Source: Massilia sp. YIM B02769
GTDB taxonomy: Bacteria; Pseudomonadota; Gammaproteobacteria; Burkholderiales; Burkholderiaceae_D
Direction of reading: 5' to 3'
NCBI RefSeq assembly: GCF_030411995.1
Contig: NZ_JASNRC010000003.1
Location: 447,318 to 496,602 of the forward strand
Length of the DNA: 49,285 nt
The notes beneath the pieces were generated by a model that was given only the letters and a program-made list of their open reading frames with translations, had not been told where the DNA came from and did not search any database. The translations under genes and the position numbers were made by a program. Below, in pieces: positions 46,201 to 49,285 of this stretch; the first letter of the stretch is position 1, and the number at the start of each line of letters is the position of its first letter.

Positions 46201-46901
46201 TCGCGCCAACCTTCTACCTCTAAAAATGAACGTGCTAGCAGGGTACCAAAACCATACCAGTCGCTATCGAAAATATATCCGCTCTTGCCTTCGGCCACTT
46301 CGGGTGGGACGGCCCAACCGTGATCTGGGCTGGTATTTGGTGTTGCACCAACACGGACACTCCATTCAAATGCACCAAGGCGCATCGTCGCCGGTCCTTC
46401 AGTGGCAGCGAGAAAAATACTATCCGCCGAGACGTTTCGATGAATAATTTGCTGGGCATGCAGTGCATGAATTGCCTGCGCTATTCTCTTGAAACCTTTC
46501 CATAGTTCTTGTCGGGGCTCTCGCTGTTTCATAGCAGAGGGCTTAAGCCATTCGCATGAGGAGCGCGCGTGAATTTGGGCGGATAACAAGTCATATCCCG
46601 GGCCTTCGGCCAGAAGAACGAATGCTCCGATGTCACTGTCTAGCTGTGCTTCCCTAATTACAAGGAGACACTCGTCGGCACCTGGTGAGCTCGAAACTCG
46701 ATATAACATCCGCAACTCTTGGTCCCATACTGCTCTCAGCAGTGGGTCATGCTGCACTGCTGACCAGGCTTTCATCAGGAATGGGTGTTCATCCTCATCA
46801 CGAGCGATCCAGGTTTCGCAGCTCTTATTTGCAGCCACACGTGCTGTAAGGCGATACCGCGAGTTTAGTAATCGTAATCCAGTTGTGAAAATTTCTGCCA
46901 T
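43287..46901 (-). CDS. mkoA: MkoA-like kinase-domain/SF1 helicase (Mokosh)
   Basis: The 1204-residue fusion has an N-terminal protein-kinase fold (about 15-290) and a C-terminal SF1 helicase of the Upf1/Dna2 (COG1112) type: LQGPPGTGKTTLVAHL (about 660), EEAG for Walker B (about 825), GDQNQLLP, QYRMHPAIG, DSFQGNESDFVIVSLVRNN (about 1104) and LNVLLSRAQ. The kinase keeps the ATP lysine (K44) and DSDWYGFG (from D212), but HRD reads H154-R155-N156 and DFG reads A177-F178-E179, so both catalytic aspartates are missing and it is probably a pseudokinase. Coupled to the PLD gene after six bases. The architecture matches type I Mokosh. Confidence 0.85.
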   Translation of the reverse strand: MAEIFTTGLRLLNSRYRLTARVAANKSCETWIARDEDEHPFLMKAWSAVQHDPLLRAVWDQELRMLYRVSSSPGADECLLVIREAQLDSDIGAFVLLAEGPGYDLLSAQIHARSSCEWLKPSAMKQREPRQELWKGFKRIAQAIHALHAQQIIHRNVSADSIFLAATEGPATMRLGAFEWSVRVGATPNTSPDHGWAVPPEVAEGKSGYIFDSDWYGFGTLLARSFLEVEGWRDRSSKELSTLLETELFRTSILTVKERELIRRLLTKKPNERLRFGEEVIRLIVEITRDLAMPVGSENLRSPLQLVVSPTHSSVINAISAHGFRANPEDPSQEYSPRNLAHVAQLKDFIQNDIAEGLLYPSLTRDHCILMGRQVTYRIRQYKDNDASAASWDFAQISQVTSLSIGDQMGQPSSLLGRPLNVLIPRDVMHARGHPKQSWEKIIPYLEEGSKLAKGISKFHDFLRATNQLELLFRDGEICAYELIEHLPAAANFERIALRERTRDRPILPFCKVDGGMVKMLQREFDSGKKNSKQVILSDTDSLLVPGVNTRIDPWTIESIDFDNNIVTLERAKAPDQKPFVLLGYLRTYGQYAQVTLIRRRTGAIERLHEHSYLLRALVQPGMVYMDTAAASLPYMDGVKELDESKLAVIKDVLRVRPIYALQGPPGTGKTTLVAHLLRQILEDDPVAQILVTAPGHSAVDVLRAKVRDEVFGGDLLQERPISVRLRSEKQDGSVPEGSAKQVANDMLTGLAAQLGDLTSRTQVQDEWLELINRLTSMPLNENDQRALSDIEELVKRSASITYCTTSAADLEALADGNQSFDWSIVEEAGKAHGFDLALPLNAGHRWLLLGDQNQLLPYQFKTYLLGIDHLADVAQALSKLPSRELVDMEWIRRWSDYPDSERDEFQNLCKSWLPTFSTLLTQLRDQIHGEPRLTVAESIGASAGRLAVQYRMHPAIGKIISNAFYPDFEGIRNATEDEDGKPTSEVIHDLVYPEGLAGKAICWIDTPWSQRNGDYQECGRDDGRPRYTNPMEARVISAFLESLKPIAQEEIAVLSPYSAQVSILNSDAEIRRIRDARRLRFRQSIREEDDDTREDRVAHTVDSFQGNESDFVIVSLVRNNSDLPGQGLGFLADSNRLNVLLSRAQKLLVLVGSWQFFYEQVSLVNEDNTYDHLWPLHKAIKLIEESFSDGTGIKIKAEDILRK

Positions 46902-47201
46902 ATCTCTTCTCAGGTATGCATGGCGACGTTCGTAGTCGCGACAGGAGCATGATACTTGGATGCCGTGCTCATAGCCAGAAATTTTTCCCGCCGTAAATTA
47001 GTTTCTGAGTCTTCGATGTTAAAATAGGAATTGGCGGTTCTTTGGTTCTCAATGTGAGTCTAATCGAAGGTGGTAGCCGGGAACCGGCTCTGCAAGCATT
47101 GCTAAAGTTTTCTGTTGGACGCCTACGGATTGAGAAACCATTGAAAGTATTCTTTTGGTTGTTGAGATGCCAATCGGGATTAATAGTTAAAAGGAATGAT
47201 T
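46902..47201. promoter_or_regulatory. Divergent promoter region mkoA / patatin gene
   Basis: This 300-base A+T-rich region separates two divergent defence genes and must hold promoters for both. I see A/T-rich candidate -10 elements but no clear pair with a -35. Confidence 0.4.
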
Positions 47202-48707
47202 ATGTATCGCAATGCGGTTTTTCAGGGTGGTGGGGTTAAAGGGATTGCGCTTGTTGGAGCTCTAGAAGTAATAGAAGGGCAGGGGATAGGTTTTGAGGCA
47301 GTTGGCGGCGCATCAGCTGGCGCAATTGTGGCCGCTCTATATGCGGCCGGATATTCAGCTTCGGAAATGAGGGTCATCTTAGAGAGTGTTGACTTTAATA
47401 GTTTTCTTGACAGCGCTGGCTGGGGCCCATGGGCGCTCTATCGGAAAAGGGGGCTTTATCGAGGGCAGAAATTTCAAGATTGGATTCATGATCTGCTTAA
47501 AAGGAAGAAAGTTCGCCTCTTTAAAGATTGTAAGAAAACGTTGCGCATAGTTGCAACCGACTTGACCGAACGTACTCTTGTTGTGTTTGATGCTAATAAT
47601 TATCCTCAAATGGAGGTGGCAGAGGCTGTTCGAATGTCGATGAGCATTCCATTCCTGTTCGAGCCTAAGCGGCTTGGGGAGCATCTTATGGTAGATGGTG
47701 GTGTTTTGAGCAACTTTCCTATCTCATTGTTTGACGTGAGTGAGACGCTTGGACTTCGGCTTCGATCAAATCCCGATTCGATGAGCTTTGCACCGGATGG
47801 ACTTAAAAATTATATCGCAGGCATGGTGGGGGCCATGCTTGATGGTCGAGATAACTATGACGTCGAATCAAGTGTTGTAGGAGGTTTGATCGAGATTGAT
47901 CCTGGCTCAGTATCAACAACACAATTCAGCCTTAGCCGGAAAGAAAAAGACGATCTTTTTGAAAGGGGCGTTTCGGCGGCGAGCAAATTTTTCCTTAATG
48001 AGGGAAACGCTGATAAAGGCACCCAGCTTGCGGTAACTGGTGAGCTTAGTAAGATTAATCTTTCCATACCAAAGGGTCTGAGCGATGCCGTCGATGTGAG
48101 ATTTTCTATTTCAGCATTGGTGCGAATAGAAATGGACGACAAATTTTTATTGGTAAAAGGGCGTAGGATTGATCAATTTCAGCCTGTTGGCGGCGTTTTG
48201 AAAATTTATCGTGATGCTAAAGCCAAGCTCAAAAAACTAGGGATCAAGGACGACGAAAAATTTCCAATAGATCCCGACAGCATGGGCGATCTGCGGGTAA
48301 TGGTGCCTTGGAAGGCTACAGTGCCCTTCTTACAGTGGTACTTGGAAGGGACTGGTCGAGAAACCTCGCCTTGGCGAGAATTTTATGAAGAATTAATTGA
48401 GACAAAAATTTTATCGGCAGAGAAATTTAGGGCTCCTGCCTTCGAGCGAATTGGTACTCGGATTGAGGGTGTACGTTGGTCTGATTACTTCAAATGCTAC
48501 GAAGTTTTAATTGCTGAGCTGTTTTCGTTGGTACCTACTCCTGAACAAGGAATGGAGTTGCAGGCTCTCAACGTTGATAATCTTTGCAAAGATTTGATAT
48601 GGGCATCTCCAGCATTGATACGTGATCGAGGTTATGATGTGTTGAGCAAATCTCAGATTACGAAAATCTCTGAACATTCAAGCTGGTTGCTTGATGCTAG
48701 TATCTAA
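47202..48707 (+). CDS. Patatin-like phospholipase fused to NUDIX-like domain
   Basis: The 501-residue protein has an N-terminal patatin lipase: oxyanion GGGVKG (9-14), nucleophile S38 in GASAG, and D165 in VDGGVLSNFP, a complete Ser-Asp dyad. After a linker, residues about 290-500 resemble the SMODS-associated NUDIX (Sa_NUDIX-type) domain: KFLLVKGRRIDQFQPVGGV, then DDLRV-like DLRVMVPWK, a nonstandard NUDIX box with REFYEEL (392-398), and WSDYFKCYEVLIAELFSLVPTPEQ. Patatins act as membrane-degrading effectors in several abortive-infection systems; this NUDIX family is a predicted nucleotide-sensing partner. ATG 47202 is chosen because AAAGGA lies seven bases upstream (ATG 47196 abuts it). No CD-NTase gene is next to it. 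Confidence 0.82.
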   Translation: MYRNAVFQGGGVKGIALVGALEVIEGQGIGFEAVGGASAGAIVAALYAAGYSASEMRVILESVDFNSFLDSAGWGPWALYRKRGLYRGQKFQDWIHDLLKRKKVRLFKDCKKTLRIVATDLTERTLVVFDANNYPQMEVAEAVRMSMSIPFLFEPKRLGEHLMVDGGVLSNFPISLFDVSETLGLRLRSNPDSMSFAPDGLKNYIAGMVGAMLDGRDNYDVESSVVGGLIEIDPGSVSTTQFSLSRKEKDDLFERGVSAASKFFLNEGNADKGTQLAVTGELSKINLSIPKGLSDAVDVRFSISALVRIEMDDKFLLVKGRRIDQFQPVGGVLKIYRDAKAKLKKLGIKDDEKFPIDPDSMGDLRVMVPWKATVPFLQWYLEGTGRETSPWREFYEELIETKILSAEKFRAPAFERIGTRIEGVRWSDYFKCYEVLIAELFSLVPTPEQGMELQALNVDNLCKDLIWASPALIRDRGYDVLSKSQITKISEHSSWLLDASI

Positions 48708-48739
48708 AATAATTGGTGCGTTATGCCAGTTGACGTTTT

Positions 48740-48786
48740 CTGAGCAGTACAACGCAGAGATCGTTGTACTGGCTGCTCAGATTTTT
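48740..48786 (+). terminator. Strong terminator after patatin-NUDIX gene
   Basis: CTGAGCAG (48740-48747) with TACAACG pairs with CGTTGTA and CTGCTCAG (48773-48780), forming a long stem with a small bulge, followed by ATTTTTG. It is 33 bases past the stop codon, so the gene is transcribed alone. Confidence 0.85.
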
Positions 48787-49285
48787 GCGTTATAAATGGA
48801 GGGTTTTTATAGAGAGGGCTTGAGTTAGGCGATATGTTTGTCGCGGCAATTTAAAATACGATGAGCGATTTAGAATATTTTGACATTGCCGTAAGTAGTT
48901 GATTATGGAATTCGGTTCGCCCATAATAGCTAATTAGGCGTTGATATCAAAGCCGCTCCTAATCCCTAAATTTAGCATGTGAGATCCCTTGGGTGCCTCC
49001 AGGTTTGCTCGAGCTGGCGCTTATTGGCTGTGTCGATGATTTCCGTTGCGATAAGGCGTTTTCGAGTTAGTACATGGAATCGAAGGCGGAATATGGTATG
49101 GCTAAAGAGGCACAGGTTTCGTTACTCTTATGGCTTGTATCGATAAGAACTGAGCACACTTGGAGTTGCTTCCGTTACAAGCAGCGATTCGTTAATGTTT
49201 TGAGCATTTGCTAGGGAGACGCTGATTAATTCGGCCGCTCCGGTTCCCGCCGGTGCCGCAACCTGAGACAATGACGCTACGTTCC
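48787..49285. other. Right-end gene-free stretch
   Basis: No gene was recognised before the window ends. The sequence is A+T-rich to about 48990 and then mixed. Confidence 0.45.
48899..48927 (+). promoter_or_regulatory. Possible rightward promoter
   Basis: TTGATT (48899-48904) and CATAAT (48922-48927) are separated by 17 bases. Each matches sigma-70 consensus at four to five positions. It would transcribe to the right out of the window. Confidence 0.35.

Overview
The window looks like a betaproteobacterial chromosome, probably Burkholderiales and most likely Oxalobacteraceae (Massilia/Duganella/Janthinobacterium-like). This rests on the macromolecular-synthesis cluster rpsU-yqeY-dnaG-rpoD, an RpoD with a long acidic insert, the GC-rich codon use of the core genes, and a G+C-rich intergenic palindrome. 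The genus call is inference.

Layout: (1) 1-5503, conserved core: palindromic repeat, rpsU, yqeY, dnaG, rpoD. (2) 5636-5714, a CAU-anticodon tRNA gene, the probable insertion point of a genomic island. (3) 6662-24588, a tightly coupled eight-gene operon dpdE-F-G-H-I-J-K-D, the restriction-like arm of a Dpd (7-deazaguanine in DNA) system. (4) 30907-25350 on the minus strand, a convergent six-gene modification operon dpdC-dpdB1-dpdA-dpdB2-queC-queD, with a small unknown gene (24764-25174) between the two arms and a divergent VUT-family queuosine-precursor transporter (31410-31913) next to dpdC. (5) 32209-40869, mobile-element functions: a ParM/ParR partition pair with iterons and a strong outward promoter, two tyrosine recombinases, a sigma-like DNA-binding protein, a replication-like winged-helix protein, an excisionase-like protein and small unknowns. 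(6) 41445-48707, an A+T-richer defence segment: a type I Mokosh-like pair (PLD nuclease plus kinase-like/SF1 helicase) and, divergently, a patatin phospholipase fused to a SMODS-associated-NUDIX-like domain.

How it works together: QueD/QueC make preQ0 and the VUT protein may import precursor. DpdA, helped by DpdB, exchanges guanine for preQ0 in DNA, and DpdC converts it to the amido form (dADG). The dpdE-K/D proteins are expected to attack unmodified DNA. Unusual points are two DpdB paralogues flanking DpdA, a QueD lacking the usual catalytic cysteine, the linked precursor transporter, a kinase-like domain lacking both catalytic aspartates in the Mokosh helicase, and the patatin-NUDIX fusion with no cyclic-nucleotide synthase gene in view. 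The patatin-NUDIX gene is the best candidate for an undescribed system; Dpd and Mokosh are known system types with unusual features here.
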